Assembly: GCA_016721425.1 (NCBI GenBank)
Contig: JADKID010000011.1
Coordinates: 434,001-498,000, forward strand
DNA length: 64,000 nucleotides
Source: Bryobacterales bacterium
Lineage (GTDB): Bacteria > Acidobacteriota > Terriglobia > Bryobacterales > Bryobacteraceae
Direction of reading: 5' to 3'
The position numbers were made by a program, and so were the translations under genes. The number at the start of each line of letters is the position of its first letter. Position 1 is the stretch's first letter. The notes under the pieces were generated by a model. The model worked only from the letters and a program-made list of their open reading frames with translations, had not been told where the DNA came from and did no database searches. This document shows positions 1 through 8,890 of the stretch, piece after piece.

Positions 1-448
1 TGCCCGCCGGATTCCGTTGTACCACCAGGTACAGGTACTCCGTACCCAACCCGCATAGCGCTGCCAAGCCCTGGCGCCAATCCACATGCTCCAGCATCAG
101 CGTTTCCATCACGGCGTAGAACGGCCCGGCGAGCGCGGACCGCTCAATGTCGTCCACCACGCAAAGGGCGCCAGGACACCGCTCGCGGAGCCGCGCCAGA
201 AAACGTGGATTGATGTCGCTGAAGACCGTGCGGTAGGGCTGAAAGACACAGGGATCGAGATGCTCGAACATCTGCCCCGGGCCGCAGCCGGCAATCAGCA
301 ACCGCGCGCCGGGCGGCGGATTGACGAGCTCGAGAAAGTCGCGGAGATGCGCGGCGTTGGCCTGCGCCTGGCCGATGGCGGCCATGTGCGCTTCGTAATC
401 CTCTGCGCTTACCAGCGTGGTCCACGCATCCCTCAAGGTGAAAGGCAT
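1..448 (-). CDS. SAM-dependent methyltransferase, C-terminus cut by window edge
   Basis: Open frame of 149 codons starting at the ATG whose complement is CAT at 446-448 and running off the left edge, so the C-terminus is not visible. The N-terminal 45 residues are helical. Residues 50-60 read LLIAGCGPGQ, the glycine-rich motif I of Rossmann-fold class I methyltransferases. An acidic residue ending the next strand (VFSDINP) and a motif near EHVDW follow, as in the SAM-binding core. The substrate cannot be read from the fold. The gene is divergent from ctaA with only 11 bases between start codons, so the two promoters must lie inside the opposite gene or overlap. Confidence 0.75.
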   Translation of the reverse strand, partial: MPFTLRDAWTTLVSAEDYEAHMAAIGQAQANAAHLRDFLELVNPPPGARLLIAGCGPGQMFEHLDPCVFQPYRTVFSDINPRFLARLRERCPGALCVVDDIERSALAGPFYAVMETLMLEHVDWRQGLAALCGLGTEYLYLVVQRNPAG

Positions 449-459
449 ACTCTGTCAGT

Positions 460-1353
460 ATGACGAATGGTGTGCGGGCATTTGCGCGATACGGGTGGGC
501 GGTACTGGCCTGGAACGTGTTCGTCGTGCTGTGGGGCGCGTTCGTGCGCGCCACGGGTTCGGGCGCGGGCTGCGGCGAGCACTGGCCGCTGTGCAATGGC
601 GTGGTGGTGCCGCGCTCTCCCCAGATGGGGACCATCATCGAGTTCTTCCACCGTGTGACCAGTGGCATGGCGCTGATCGGTGTCCTGATCCTCGTGGTGT
701 GGGCGATCCGCCTGTTCCCGAAGGGCCACCGGGCGCGGCGCTATTCGTGGGCGTCATTGGGGCTGATCATCGTGGAGGCGCTGCTAGGCGCGGGCCTGGT
801 GCTGCTGGCCTATGTGGAGAAGAACGCTTCGACCGGACGGGCCGTGTATCTCTGCCTGCATCTGACGAACACGCTGTTGCTGCTGGCCGCGCTGGCCGCC
901 GCGGCGTGGTTTGCCAAATGGCCGGAAGGCGAATGGCGCAGAGTGCCGCGCATGCTGTGGACTGCGCTGGGCGTGGCGCTGCTCGCCAGCCTCACCGGCG
1001 CAATCGCTGCGCTGGGCGATACCATCTGGCCGGCCGTATCTCTCGCCGAAGGCATGCGGGCCGAGTTTGCCGCATCCGCGCCGCTGCTTCTGCGCCTGCG
1101 ATTGGTCCATCCTGTTGTGGCGTCGGCGGCCGGCGTGTTCCTGCTGCTGACGGCATTTCTCCTGCTGAAGGGCCGCATGAAGACCTGGCTGGTGGCGCTG
1201 GTGGTAGTGCAACTGGCGGCGGGCGGCATCAACATCGTCCTACTGGCGCCGGTGTGGATGCAGATCCTCCACCTGGCTCTCGCCGTAGGGGTATGGCTGT
1301 GGCTGGTGGCCGGGACGCTGGAGGCTCAGGGCAGCGAAGCGCCGCTGAGGTGA
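460..1353 (+). CDS. ctaA: Heme A synthase (CtaA/Cox15 family)
   Basis: 297-residue membrane protein with about eight hydrophobic helices. CtaA oxidises the C8 methyl of heme O to make heme A for aa3-type cytochrome oxidases. The N-terminal half has the family signature GAFVRATGSGAGC followed by a second cysteine (C45). Four histidines at 64 (FFHR), 134 (CLHL), 217 (RLVHP) and 271 (ILHL) fit the four heme-ligand positions, two per half of the internally duplicated fold. A -10-like CATACT at 446-451 lies 8 bases before the ATG, so the transcript may be nearly leaderless. The 3' end overlaps the convergent response-regulator gene by 28 bases. No cytochrome oxidase genes are in the window. Confidence 0.92.
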   Translation: MTNGVRAFARYGWAVLAWNVFVVLWGAFVRATGSGAGCGEHWPLCNGVVVPRSPQMGTIIEFFHRVTSGMALIGVLILVVWAIRLFPKGHRARRYSWASLGLIIVEALLGAGLVLLAYVEKNASTGRAVYLCLHLTNTLLLLAALAAAAWFAKWPEGEWRRVPRMLWTALGVALLASLTGAIAALGDTIWPAVSLAEGMRAEFAASAPLLLRLRLVHPVVASAAGVFLLLTAFLLLKGRMKTWLVALVVVQLAAGGINIVLLAPVWMQILHLALAVGVWLWLVAGTLEAQGSEAPLR

Positions 1354-2042
1354 TCCAGCAGGTCCTTAAACCGGCGGCGCGACACCTCCAGCTTCCGGCC
1401 CGATTTCAACGTAACTTCACCGTTGCCGCCGGGCATGGGGAGCACCTCCTTCACCTCATCCATCCGGATGATGGCCGCGCGCGACACGCGGAAATACTGC
1501 ACCGCGTCCAGGCGCTCCTCCAACTCGTTCAACGTCGGCTCCATCCAATATTCGCGGTCGTGCGTGCAGAGTTTCGTCAGTCCGCCCTCGGATAGAAATG
1601 CCGCAACGGAGGCGGTGGGAATCACCACGTAGCGCTCTCCAGCGCGGGCCAGGAAGCGCTGCGCGGGCGGCAGCTTGCCGGACTCCCGCCGCGGCTCACG
1701 GACGCGCTGGAGAGCCTCTGAGAGGCGCTGGCGGCTGACCGGCTTCAAGAGGTAATCCAGCGCCCGCAGCTCGAAGGCCTCCACGGCGAACTGATCGTAG
1801 GCGGTGCAGAAAATGATCGCCGGCCGCGGCTCCGCCAGCGAGGCCGCCACCTCCGTGCCGCGGCAGCCCGGCATCTCGATGTCGAGCAGCACGACGTCCG
1901 GCCGGAGCTGCGCGATCTGCTCGATGGCCGTGATGCCATCGACGGCTTCACCGGCAATCTCCACGCCCTCCATGCCGCCGAGCAATCTCCGCAGACGCTC
2001 GCGCGCCGGCAGTTCGTCGTCCACGATGAGCACGCGGATCAT
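1326..2042 (-). CDS. LytTR-family response regulator
   Basis: 238 residues. The N-terminal receiver domain (about 1-120) has the acidic pair D8/D9, the phosphoacceptor D54 (VVLLDIEMP), a conserved T near FCTAYDQ and K in LLKPVS. The C-terminal LytTR DNA-binding domain (about 135-235) has the usual pattern of a beta segment ending in YFRVSRAAIIRMDEV and a closing EVSRRRFKDLL. It is a transcription regulator phosphorylated by the histidine kinase encoded just upstream; the two genes overlap by four bases (ATGA), so they are co-translated. LytTR/LytS pairs often control membrane or surface proteins; the two tandem small secreted proteins upstream are possible targets, which is inference. Confidence 0.93.
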   Translation of the reverse strand: MIRVLIVDDELPARERLRRLLGGMEGVEIAGEAVDGITAIEQIAQLRPDVVLLDIEMPGCRGTEVAASLAEPRPAIIFCTAYDQFAVEAFELRALDYLLKPVSRQRLSEALQRVREPRRESGKLPPAQRFLARAGERYVVIPTASVAAFLSEGGLTKLCTHDREYWMEPTLNELEERLDAVQYFRVSRAAIIRMDEVKEVLPMPGGNGEVTLKSGRKLEVSRRRFKDLLDHLSGASLP

Positions 2043-3601
2043 AGCGGTATCTCCAGTATCGCCGTGGTCACGCCCTTCTTGTCATCGCGCGTCATCTCCA
2101 GCCGCGCGCGCCCGCCGTAGTAACCGGCGAGCCGCTCGCGGACGTTGCGCAAGCCGTGGCCGTCCGGCGAGTCCGGCAGAATCGGGCCGGGGCCGGAGTC
2201 GCTGACCGTGAGCCGCAGCGACGTGCCGAGGCGCTCTGCGCGGATTCTGACCTCGCACTGCACCAGCGAGCGCGCCACCCCATGTTTCATTGCGTTCTCG
2301 ACCAGGGTTTGCAGCGCCAGCGCGGGGATGCGCGTGGCCAGCGTCTCCGCCGGAGCGTCGATGCTCACCACGAGGCGCGGGCCAAATCGTGCCTGCTGCA
2401 CGTCGAGCCACGCACGCAGAAAATCGAGCTCCTCGGCGAGCGGCGCCATCTCGGATTCGGAGCGCTTCAGCGTGTAGCGGAACACTTCGGCCAGCTTCTC
2501 CACTGTCTGCTCGGCCAGCGCGGGGTCCGAGGGGATCAGGCCGGCCACAGTGTTCAGTGCGTTAAAGAGAAAATGCGGGTTGATCTGCGCCCGCAGGGCC
2601 TTGAGCGAAAAGTCGCGTCTAAGGGCCTCCAGACGTCGATTTTCCTGCAGAAACGTGTACATTTCGTGCAGTGTACGCAGCAGTTCCAAATCCTCGCTAA
2701 AAACGGGGCGGCCGTCGGGCCGGTCGTCGAGTTGGATGGTTCCATCCTCAGCGATCGCGGCCTGAGTGCCGAATATCCCGGCCAATACGCGCTCCGCTTC
2801 GGCTCGCAGTTCCCCCTCGTCCGTCGTCTTCTGGAGGTGCTCCAGAAACAGGCGCTGCGCCGCGGCGGCAGTGTAGGGGCGGCCCAGCAGCCGGCGATCC
2901 AGATAGCCGCCGATCGCGCGGCACACTCGCGGCACCGCCCACACCAGTGGCAGCAGCAGCAGCGCGCGCGGCACGAGCGGCAGCGTCTCCGGCACGATTC
3001 GGAACCACGTCACAACCGCGGCGAACGAGACCACGAAGTACGAACCCCATTTCACGAAGAGGTCCAGGAAGAGAAAGCGGCGGCGCGTGTAGCTATCGGC
3101 CATCAGCAACGTGAGCGGCAGTGATCGCATGGCTAGGCTCAGCCAGTTCGATGGCGCGAGCATCGCCGCCGGAACTACCGCCATCGCGGCCAGAAGCAGC
3201 AGTCCACGTGAGCGCCCAGTGGGCCGGCGCAGCATCGCCGAGAGGCAAGCCCAGCCGAGCAGCACGCAGTAGGCCGCGCTGAGCTCCGCCCGTGCGGCGG
3301 CGAACGGCACGGAGGCCGCGGCGACAACCAGGCTGGATGCCGCCAGCAGCGGCCACGCGCGCACGTCGAATAGCTTGCCCAGCAATGGCGGAAAGGCGCA
3401 GGCGGCGGCGAGCAGCAGGAGGTAGTCGGACGTCAGCAGGTTCAGCGCAAACCACGCCGCCGACGTGAGAAACACGGCCGGGTAAATCCAGCCGGTCAGC
3501 TGAGGGCGCGTGAGCCGGCGCTGGCGCACCCAGAGCACAAAGAGGCCCAGGAAGGCCGCCAGGCCGAACGCATAAACCAGCAGTGACACAGTGCGGTACA
3601 C
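2039..3601 (-). CDS. LytS/YehU-type sensor histidine kinase
   Basis: 520 residues. Residues 1-230 contain about seven hydrophobic helices and are probably a membrane sensor. A coiled linker leads to the His_kinase domain (PF06580 type) with the phosphoacceptor H343 in the motif INPHFLFNALN, then an HATPase domain with the N-box LVENAMKHG and the G1 box DSGPGP, and a closing GHGLRNVRERL. This dimerisation motif is typical of kinases that pair with LytTR regulators, as here. The signal sensed is unknown. The start lies 6 bases after the stop of the upstream small-protein gene, so the four genes 4325-1326 may be one transcript. Confidence 0.93.
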   Translation of the reverse strand: MYRTVSLLVYAFGLAAFLGLFVLWVRQRRLTRPQLTGWIYPAVFLTSAAWFALNLLTSDYLLLLAAACAFPPLLGKLFDVRAWPLLAASSLVVAAASVPFAAARAELSAAYCVLLGWACLSAMLRRPTGRSRGLLLLAAMAVVPAAMLAPSNWLSLAMRSLPLTLLMADSYTRRRFLFLDLFVKWGSYFVVSFAAVVTWFRIVPETLPLVPRALLLLPLVWAVPRVCRAIGGYLDRRLLGRPYTAAAAQRLFLEHLQKTTDEGELRAEAERVLAGIFGTQAAIAEDGTIQLDDRPDGRPVFSEDLELLRTLHEMYTFLQENRRLEALRRDFSLKALRAQINPHFLFNALNTVAGLIPSDPALAEQTVEKLAEVFRYTLKRSESEMAPLAEELDFLRAWLDVQQARFGPRLVVSIDAPAETLATRIPALALQTLVENAMKHGVARSLVQCEVRIRAERLGTSLRLTVSDSGPGPILPDSPDGHGLRNVRERLAGYYGGRARLEMTRDDKKGVTTAILEIPL

Positions 3602-3607
3602 GCCAAC

Positions 3608-3967
3608 CTAATCTACCGCGGCGGCGATGCCCCCAATGAGCCACGCGAGGCCGATGAAGACTCCCAGCACGATCACCACGCCCTTGCCCGCCGACATGGG
3701 CTTGTCGGTTTGCCGGATCGATTTCACGTTCGCAAAGGGAACGCTGCGCTCCGTGATGCGGTCGTTCTCGATCAATTGCAGGGTCACCGCCTCCTCCGAG
3801 ATGGTGACGAGCTTGCCGTGAATGGTCTGCTTGCCGGTAGTCTTGATGCGGACCATCGCGCCGGTGGGAATCTCCAGTGTGGCGGCACGAATACTCGGCT
3901 TTGTGACGTCCGCCGCTGGGACGCAGAGCATTGTGGTGAGCACGAGCGCAATGAGCCGGTACATCAT
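3608..3967 (-). CDS. Small secreted/membrane protein, paralogue of the next upstream gene
   Basis: 119 residues of unknown function: a signal peptide (about 1-18), a compact beta-rich middle with GAMVRIKTTGKQTI and a G-L turn that looks like a small Sm/SH3-like barrel, a conserved SIRQT-KPMSAGK segment, then one C-terminal transmembrane helix. It is clearly a tandem duplicate of the 116-residue protein encoded 7 bases upstream, with the same order of parts. An AGGAG-type ribosome site (GGAGAAG) precedes the ATG. Its position directly upstream of the LytS/LytTR genes suggests a link to that system, but no function should be assigned. Confidence 0.75.
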   Translation of the reverse strand: MMYRLIALVLTTMLCVPAADVTKPSIRAATLEIPTGAMVRIKTTGKQTIHGKLVTISEEAVTLQLIENDRITERSVPFANVKSIRQTDKPMSAGKGVVIVLGVFIGLAWLIGGIAAAVD

Positions 3968-3974
3968 CTTCTCC

Positions 3975-4325
3975 TTACCCGCCGATCGCCACGCTGATGA
4001 GCGTGAGGATGCCCCACACCATACCCAGCGCGATCATCGTCTGCTTGCCCGCCGACATCGGCTTGTTGGTCTGCCGGATGGACTTCATATCAGCGAACGC
4101 CACGGTGCGCTCTGTGATCTGATCGTTCGTCAGAACCTGCAACGTGACGCTCTCCGGCGTGCTGGCGTTCAGCCTGCCCTCGATGGTCTGCTTGCCGGTG
4201 GTTTTGATCCGTACCATCGCGCCGGACGGAATCGTCAGTACGTCAGTGCGCGGGTCTCGTTTGGCGTTCTCCGCGGCTGGCAGGCAGAGTGTGGCGGCCA
4301 GGATGATGGCGATGAGGCGGAACAT
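3975..4325 (-). CDS. Small secreted/membrane protein, tandem paralogue
   Basis: 116 residues: signal peptide (about 1-17, ending LPAAE), the same GAMVRIKTTGKQTIEG middle and SIRQTNKPMSAGK segment as its downstream neighbour, and a C-terminal hydrophobic helix. The shared blocks are nearly identical while the linkers differ, so the duplication is old but the core is conserved. A good Shine-Dalgarno sequence, AAAGGAG, sits 7 bases before the ATG. This is the first gene of the probable four-gene unit that ends with the response regulator. I do not recognise a named family. Confidence 0.75.
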   Translation of the reverse strand: MFRLIAIILAATLCLPAAENAKRDPRTDVLTIPSGAMVRIKTTGKQTIEGRLNASTPESVTLQVLTNDQITERTVAFADMKSIRQTNKPMSAGKQTMIALGMVWGILTLISVAIGG

Positions 4326-4415
4326 AAGTGGCTCCTTTGTTCCAGCCTGGGGTGGGATGGCGAAAGAGCCGAGAGGATTCCGATGAGCGGCAGGTTTGGC
4401 AGGATGAGCGGCGGC

Positions 4416-4916
4416 CTACAGCCCGAACGCGCGGGCGAAGCGGGGCCGCGCGGCCAGTCCTTCGATGGAGCCGGGCTCCAGTTCCATTGCCATCAGGTGA
4501 GGCCCGGGGAACGGCGTCTCCAACTGAACCGCGAGGCTCGCCGAAAACCCGAAGCGCGGATAGTAATCCGGGTGGCCCACTACCACCACCGCCTCGACAC
4601 CCTCATGCGCCAGCATGGCCAGGCTCATGTGGATCAGCGCGCCGCCGATACCGAGCCGCTGGTGCGCGGAATGCACAGCCAGCGGCGCCAGCGCCGCCCC
4701 CCGCACGGTCCGCGCGGCCGCCTCGATCGGCAGTTCACTGTAGAGAATATGCCCGGCGACACCTTCGTCGTTCTCGGCGACGAGCTCCAGAATGACGCAG
4801 CCCTCGGCGCGCAGGGCTTCCACGAGATCCGCCTCCACGGGCGTCTCAAACGCGCTCAAGAGAACTTCGCGAATGGCAGAGAAATCCTCAACCTCAGCCG
4901 GCCGGAGTGAAATCAC
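4416..4916 (-). CDS. GNAT-family N-acetyltransferase (YhbS-like)
   Basis: 166 residues with the GNAT fold: starts IRPAEVEDF-type as many family members do, the acetyl-CoA pyrophosphate-binding loop is QRLGIGGALI around residue 95, and the following VVVVGHPDYYPRFGF segment is typical of the YhbS subgroup. The enzyme transfers acetyl from acetyl-CoA to an amine; the acceptor is not predictable. The start overlaps the stop of the DinB-like gene by four bases (ATGA), so the two are translationally coupled at the end of the lipoate operon. Confidence 0.88.
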   Translation of the reverse strand: MISLRPAEVEDFSAIREVLLSAFETPVEADLVEALRAEGCVILELVAENDEGVAGHILYSELPIEAAARTVRGAALAPLAVHSAHQRLGIGGALIHMSLAMLAHEGVEAVVVVGHPDYYPRFGFSASLAVQLETPFPGPHLMAMELEPGSIEGLAARPRFARAFGL

Positions 4917-5452
4917 GGCGTCTCCTGACCGGCGGGCGGCGGCGGCGGCGCGGCGGCGCCGGTGAGGTGGCGGTAGAATCCGAGATCCTCGCCGCTCAGC
5001 GCCTTGGTGGCGTAGAGGATCTGGCCGGTGTGTTGGGCGAAGTGCTCCACCACATGATAGATGCCTTCCATCACGGTGACGTCGTAGCTTTGTGGGCGGA
5101 TGATGCGGGTCAGATCCTCAGACGGGATCTGCTCCAGAATGGCGCAGGCCTCCTGCACCGCAGCGTTCAGGCGCTGCCACAGTTCAGTCTTGGCCACCTG
5201 GCCGCGGGCGGCAAACTCCTCGTCGCGATGCCGCAGGTCCGGATGCCCGGCCACGCCATGCATGATCCACTGCCGCACGTTGCCCGCGAGATGGAGGCAC
5301 AGATTGCCCACTGCGTTGGAATGATCGCCCGCGCGCAGCCAGATCTGCTCGTCATTGAGCTTCTCCAGGCACACGTGAATCCGCGACGCAAACTGCCGCA
5401 GCTTCTTGGCGGAGAACTCCAGAAAGAGATGTTCGGCTGAAGAGTTGGACAC
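4913..5452 (-). CDS. DinB-like four-helix protein (DUF1572 type)
   Basis: 179 residues if read from the GTG at 5452, which has a strong GGGGGAA ribosome site and gives a product starting VSNSSAEH. Longer in-frame starts would run into the E2 gene and add a basic, unrelated stretch. The protein is helical with spaced histidines (NLCLHLAGN, and the C-terminal HVVEHFAQHTGQI) as in metal-binding DinB/YfiT-like proteins. The substrate is unknown; relatives act in thiol transfer or are uncharacterised. It overlaps the GNAT gene by four bases. Confidence 0.75.
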   Translation of the reverse strand: MSNSSAEHLFLEFSAKKLRQFASRIHVCLEKLNDEQIWLRAGDHSNAVGNLCLHLAGNVRQWIMHGVAGHPDLRHRDEEFAARGQVAKTELWQRLNAAVQEACAILEQIPSEDLTRIIRPQSYDVTVMEGIYHVVEHFAQHTGQILYATKALSGEDLGFYRHLTGAAAPPPPPAGQETP

Positions 5453-5471
5453 GGTTCCCCCGTGCCCAATT

Positions 5472-6785
5472 TTACAGGATCTGATCGCTCCAGTTTTCCA
5501 GAGCAGCCTTGACCTTCTGGCAGAACTGATCGGCCAGCGCGCCATCAATCAGGCGGTGATCGAAGGTGAGCGCCAGGTGGGCCATGGAGCGGATAGCAAT
5601 GGCATCGTCGATGACCACCGGCATCTTCTCCACGGCGCCCACTCCCAGAATGGCCACCTGCGGCTGGTTGATCACCGGCGTGGCGAACAGCGAGCCGAAA
5701 CTGCCGAAGTTGGTGATGGAGAACGTCCCGCCCTGCACCTCGTTGGGCTTGAGCTGCTTGGCGCGGGCGCGGGCGGCGAGGTCCACGATGGAGCGCTGTA
5801 GGCCCACCACGTTCTTCTCGTCCGCCTGATGGATCACCGGCACAATCAGCCCGTTTTCCAATGCCACGGCGATGCCGATGTTGACCTCGCTGTGATAGAG
5901 CACGTTGGTGCCTTCGATGGACGAGTTGAAGATCGGGTAAGTGCGCAGGGCCTCGGCCACGGCGCGCGCGATGAAGGGCAGGAAGGTGAGCCCGTAGCCG
6001 TAGCGCTGCTGGAACTCCTCTTTCACCTTGGCGCGGACCTTGGCGATCTTCGTCATGTCGACGCGGTGGACCGTGGTGACGTGCGCCGAGGTCTGCTTGG
6101 AGTGCACCATGTGCTCGGCGATCTTCTGCCGCATCATGGACATCGGCTCCACGCGGACCTTGGCGGGCTCCACGCGGGGCAGCGGTCCGGAGGCGGCTGC
6201 TGCCGGTGCGGGCGCGGCGACTGCCGGCGGGGCGGCCACCGGCGCTGCTGCCGGTGCGGGCGCCTGCTTGGCGGATAGGAAGTTCTCGACGTCCTGCTTG
6301 GTGATGCGGTTACCGGCGCCGGTGCCGCGCACCAGCTTCAGATCCACGTTGTTTTCGCGCGCCATGCGGCGAACCAGCGGGCTGACGGGCGAGGACGCAT
6401 CGTCCTCCTCCACGACAACCGCCGCCGGTGCGGGCGCAGGCTCGGCGACAACCTCAGCCGGGGCCGGCGGGGGCGGCGGGGCCACGGGGGCCACTGGCGC
6501 TTCCGGGGCGGGCGCTGCCTCCACCACCGGCGCCGGCGCCTGTGGTGCCGCTCCATCCCCAACTCGCGCCACCACGGTGTTGATCGCCACCACGGCGCCT
6601 TCCTGCACCAGAATCTCGGTCAGCGTGCCGGCCACCGGAGACGGGATCTCTGTGTCCACTTTGTCCGTGGAGATCTCAAAGAGCGGCTCGTCCCGCTCCA
6701 CCTTGTCGCCCACCTTCTTCAACCACTTGGTGAGAGTGCCCTCTACAATGCTCTCGCCCATCTGGGGCATTACTACATCAGACAT
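5472..6785 (-). CDS. 2-oxoacid dehydrogenase E2, dihydrolipoyllysine acyltransferase
   Basis: 437 residues. An N-terminal lipoyl domain (1-77) carries the lipoylated lysine K42 in EISTDKVDTE. A long Ala/Pro linker follows, then a peripheral subunit-binding domain (about 130-170, SPLVRRMARENNVD to ITKQDVENFL), a second Ala/Pro linker and the C-terminal catalytic acyltransferase domain with the active-site motif FDHRLIDG. E2 passes the acyl group from the E1 thiamine enzyme to CoA. The specificity (2-oxoglutarate, pyruvate or branched-chain) cannot be fixed because no E1 gene is in the window. It sits with lipB and lpdA, which lipoylate and re-oxidise the same arm. Confidence 0.9.
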   Translation of the reverse strand: MSDVVMPQMGESIVEGTLTKWLKKVGDKVERDEPLFEISTDKVDTEIPSPVAGTLTEILVQEGAVVAINTVVARVGDGAAPQAPAPVVEAAPAPEAPVAPVAPPPPPAPAEVVAEPAPAPAAVVVEEDDASSPVSPLVRRMARENNVDLKLVRGTGAGNRITKQDVENFLSAKQAPAPAAAPVAAPPAVAAPAPAAAASGPLPRVEPAKVRVEPMSMMRQKIAEHMVHSKQTSAHVTTVHRVDMTKIAKVRAKVKEEFQQRYGYGLTFLPFIARAVAEALRTYPIFNSSIEGTNVLYHSEVNIGIAVALENGLIVPVIHQADEKNVVGLQRSIVDLAARARAKQLKPNEVQGGTFSITNFGSFGSLFATPVINQPQVAILGVGAVEKMPVVIDDAIAIRSMAHLALTFDHRLIDGALADQFCQKVKAALENWSDQIL

Positions 6786-6809
6786 GTCAGTTCTCCAGTC
6801 TCGGCAGGC

Positions 6810-7460
6810 TCAGGCGCACACAGGCGCCAATTCGTAGTTAAACACTCGCGCGAACTCTTCCACCAGCGCCTGGTGAACGGCCGCGCGCTCCACTCTGACT
6901 CCCAATTGCTCCATCGACGTCACAGGCCTGGCCAGGCCGCAAGGCACGATGTGCCGGAAGTAATCCAAATCCGTCGTCCAGTTCAAAGCAAATCCATGCG
7001 TGCTGACCCACCGGCTGATATGCACGCCGATGGCGCAGATCTTACCCTGCGGCGTCCACACGCCCGTGGCGCCGGGATCGCGGTTGCCCTCAATGCCAAA
7101 CCGCCGCAGCGTCGCTATCACTACCTCTTCGATGCCGCGCACATACGCCACGACGTCCCTTTTCCACTCCCGCAAGTCGATTATCGGATATCCGACGATC
7201 TGCCCGGGGCCGTGGTAGGTGATGTCGCCGCCGCGGTTGCTCTCAAAGAACTCAATGCCCAACTCGGCCAGCCGCTCCGCGCTCAGCAGAACATTTTCCT
7301 TGTGGCCGTTGCGCCCCAGCGTCAGCACATGGGGGTGTTCCACCAGCAGCAACTGATCCGGAATGAGGCCCTGCTTGCGCTCGCCGGAGAGCGCGGTCTG
7401 CCGCGCGTACGCATCGGCGTACGAAAGGCGGCCAAGCTCCCGGACCTCTACCTTACGCAT
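6810..7460 (-). CDS. lipB: Octanoyl-ACP:protein octanoyltransferase
   Basis: 216 residues from the ATG at 7460, which overlaps the lpdA stop by 8 bases; a longer start adds 22 unrelated residues. LipB moves octanoyl from acyl carrier protein to the lipoyl-domain lysine, the first step in making protein-bound lipoate. Family motifs are present: RGGDITYHGPGQIVGYP, GKICAIGVH with the catalytic lysine, THGFALN, and the catalytic cysteine in IVPCGL. The adjacent E2 gene encodes a direct substrate. No lipA gene is visible here. Confidence 0.93.
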   Translation of the reverse strand: MRKVEVRELGRLSYADAYARQTALSGERKQGLIPDQLLLVEHPHVLTLGRNGHKENVLLSAERLAELGIEFFESNRGGDITYHGPGQIVGYPIIDLREWKRDVVAYVRGIEEVVIATLRRFGIEGNRDPGATGVWTPQGKICAIGVHISRWVSTHGFALNWTTDLDYFRHIVPCGLARPVTSMEQLGVRVERAAVHQALVEEFARVFNYELAPVCA

Positions 7461-8847
7461 TAATCGCCAGGCCGTAGACGCTGTTGAATGCCTCGCCCAC
7501 CGCCTCATACAGAGTGGGATGGGCATGAATGGTGGCCATCATGGATTCCACTGTCGCCTCGGCTTCCATCGCCGTCACCGCTTCGGCGATCAGCTCGTAG
7601 CCGTGCGGCCCGATGATATGGACACCCAGAATCTCGCCGTACTTCGCGTCCGCCACCACCTTTACAAAGCCGCCGTGGTTGCCCAGAATGGACGCCTTGG
7701 AGTTGCCCGCGAAGGGGAACTTGCCCACCTTCACGTCGTAGCCCTTTTCGCGCGCCTGCTTCTCGGTCATGCCGACGCTGCCGATGCCCGGTTCGGTGTA
7801 TGTCGCGCCCGGGATGCGGTTTTTGTTGATCGGGGTCACCGGCTTGCCGGCCATGTGCGCCACGGCCACCATGCCCTCCATCGTGGCCACATGCGCCAGT
7901 TGCGGCGTGCCCGCGACGATATCGCCGATGGCGTAGACGCCCGGCTCGCCCGTCTGCTGATAGGCGTTGACCTTGACGAAGCCGCGGTCCAACTCGACTC
8001 GCGTGCTCTCGATGCCCACATTCTCCGTATTAGGCTTGCGGCCCACGGCCACCAGCAGCATCTCGCCGTCAAACTGCTGCGTCTTGCCATTGGCGAGCAG
8101 CACCTGCAGGGACACGCCATCGGCGGTCTTCTGTACTTCCTGCACCTTGGCGCCCGTCTCCACGCCGATGCCCTGTTTCTTGAACTGCCGCTCCAGTTCC
8201 TTGCTCACTTCCTCGTCTTCCACCGGCACCATGCGCGGCAGCATCTCGAAAACCGTGGCCTGGGCGCCAAAGCGCTTGAAGATGGAGGCAAACTCCACGC
8301 CCACGGCGCCGGCGCCGATCACCAGCAGGCTCTTCGGCAGAGTGGGGCGGCTGAGAATTTCGATGTTGGTGACAATGGTCTTTTCGTCCGGCGTCAGGCC
8401 GGGGATCATCCGCGCCTCGGAGCCGGTGGCGAGAATGATGTTCTTCGCCTCCAGCGTGCGCGTGCCGCCCTCGGCCACCACTTCCACCTGGCCGCGCCCC
8501 TTGAGCCGGGCGTAGCCCTTGATGACCTCCACCTTCTGCTTCTTCAGCAGAAACTCGATGCCCTTGGCGTGGCTGGAGACGATCTTGTTCTTCCGCTCCA
8601 GCACTTTCAGGTAATCGAGCCGTGGATCCTGGCAGGAGATGCCCTGCGCCTCGGGGTGGACGAAGTAGTCCCACACCTCGGCGGTGTGCAGCAGCGCTTT
8701 TGTGGGAACGCATCCGACGTGCAGGCACGTCCCACCCAGGAAAGCACTTTTTTCGATGAGGGCGGTCTTCAGGCCGAACTGGCCGGCGCGGATCGCAGCA
8801 GAGTAGCCCCCAGGCCCGCTGCCGATCACGATCAGATCGTAGGACAT
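7453..8847 (-). CDS. lpdA: Dihydrolipoyl dehydrogenase (E3)
   Basis: 464-residue flavoprotein disulfide reductase. The FAD-binding GSGPGGYSAAIRAG is at residues 9-22, the redox disulfide pair C41/C46 is in GGTCLHVGCVPTK, the NAD-binding motif is VIGAGAVGVEFA, a second FAD contact is YAIGD, and the C-terminal catalytic HAHPTLYEAVGEA supplies the His-Glu pair. It re-oxidises the dihydrolipoyl arm of E2 and reduces NAD+. First gene of the lpdA-lipB-E2-DinB-GNAT unit. An AAAGAG ribosome site precedes the ATG. It is divergent from the POTRA gene. Confidence 0.95.
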   Translation of the reverse strand: MSYDLIVIGSGPGGYSAAIRAGQFGLKTALIEKSAFLGGTCLHVGCVPTKALLHTAEVWDYFVHPEAQGISCQDPRLDYLKVLERKNKIVSSHAKGIEFLLKKQKVEVIKGYARLKGRGQVEVVAEGGTRTLEAKNIILATGSEARMIPGLTPDEKTIVTNIEILSRPTLPKSLLVIGAGAVGVEFASIFKRFGAQATVFEMLPRMVPVEDEEVSKELERQFKKQGIGVETGAKVQEVQKTADGVSLQVLLANGKTQQFDGEMLLVAVGRKPNTENVGIESTRVELDRGFVKVNAYQQTGEPGVYAIGDIVAGTPQLAHVATMEGMVAVAHMAGKPVTPINKNRIPGATYTEPGIGSVGMTEKQAREKGYDVKVGKFPFAGNSKASILGNHGGFVKVVADAKYGEILGVHIIGPHGYELIAEAVTAMEAEATVESMMATIHAHPTLYEAVGEAFNSVYGLAINA

Positions 8848-8890
8848 CTCTTTCAGAATAGCATCGGGATTTTTTCACATAATGATACGT

